From the NCBI GenBank assembly GCA_903813345.2, contig CAIIXF020000002.1, positions 30,686,926-30,746,925 of the forward strand: a DNA stretch of 60,000 nucleotides. Direction: 5' to 3'. The notes beneath the pieces are model-generated. The model made no database searches. It was not told the DNA's origin and saw only the letters and a list, made by a program, of their open reading frames with translations. Positions 59,926-60,000 of this stretch are shown in pieces; the first letter of the stretch is position 1; each line of letters begins with the position of its first letter. Origin of the DNA: Owenia fusiformis. Taxonomy: Eukaryota; Annelida; Polychaeta; Sabellida; Oweniidae. A program made the translations under genes and the position numbers.

Positions 59926-60000
59926 CTACCATGGTATCTTAGTACAGTGTTTATCTACCAACCGTCAAAATGGATTCAAAAATAAAATTATTTATGAAAA

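Noticed and set aside
1-60000. CRISPR array, bacterial operon or phage-like system
   Set aside because: The repeats are coding minisatellites, MITEs or LTRs. Genes have spliceosomal introns and metazoan domains, so nothing bacterial is indicated.

Overview
The window is eukaryotic: genes are split by AT-rich introns with GT-AG borders, and the proteins are metazoan (TRPC channel, ZP-domain membrane protein, SEA/EGF mucin, MIF-family cytokine). MITEs and decayed mariner pieces are dense. This fits a marine lophotrochozoan, most likely a mollusc; that assignment is inference, not proof. There are two 500-base runs of N (8001-8500 and 58501-59000).

Layout. (1) 1-8000, plus strand: the middle of a very large Thr/Ser/Gln-rich mucin. 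Two mega-exons of a 30-bp repeat flank a small globular exon and are followed by a SEA domain and an EGF module; both ends are missing. (2) 8803-24744, plus: a complete TRPC4/5-like cation channel of about 932 residues in nine exon positions. The pore/S6 exon exists in two phase-matched tandem versions. (3) 26652-37592, minus: a cluster of DJ-1/PfpI (Hsp31-like) genes made by repeated local duplication. It holds one intact two-exon gene, one orphan broken last exon, and one gene in which two copies are fused head to tail into a predicted 470-residue two-domain protein. LTR-retrotransposon remnants have invaded the cluster. (4) 37593-41763: no gene; it contains a foldback-type element with minisatellite arms. 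(5) 41764-46767, plus: a complete nine-exon ZP-domain type I membrane protein with a furin-like site. (6) 48167-51810, plus: a MIF/D-dopachrome tautomerase family gene of 115 residues whose middle exon is duplicated 65 bp apart. (7) 55491-56278, minus: the last exon of an unrecognised gene ending in a PPxY motif. (8) 57310-58158: an 849-bp hairpin element with a 5-bp target duplication. (9) Near the right edge: a mariner transposase fragment.

The genes do not form an operon-like system. The recurring theme is local duplication: duplicated exons (TRPC pore, MIF core), a duplicated gene fused to its neighbour (DJ-1/PfpI), and duplicated modules inside the mucin. Mobile elements sit next to several of these duplications. 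All exon borders were placed by eye from splice signals, reading frame and family similarity; no alignment or transcript data were available.
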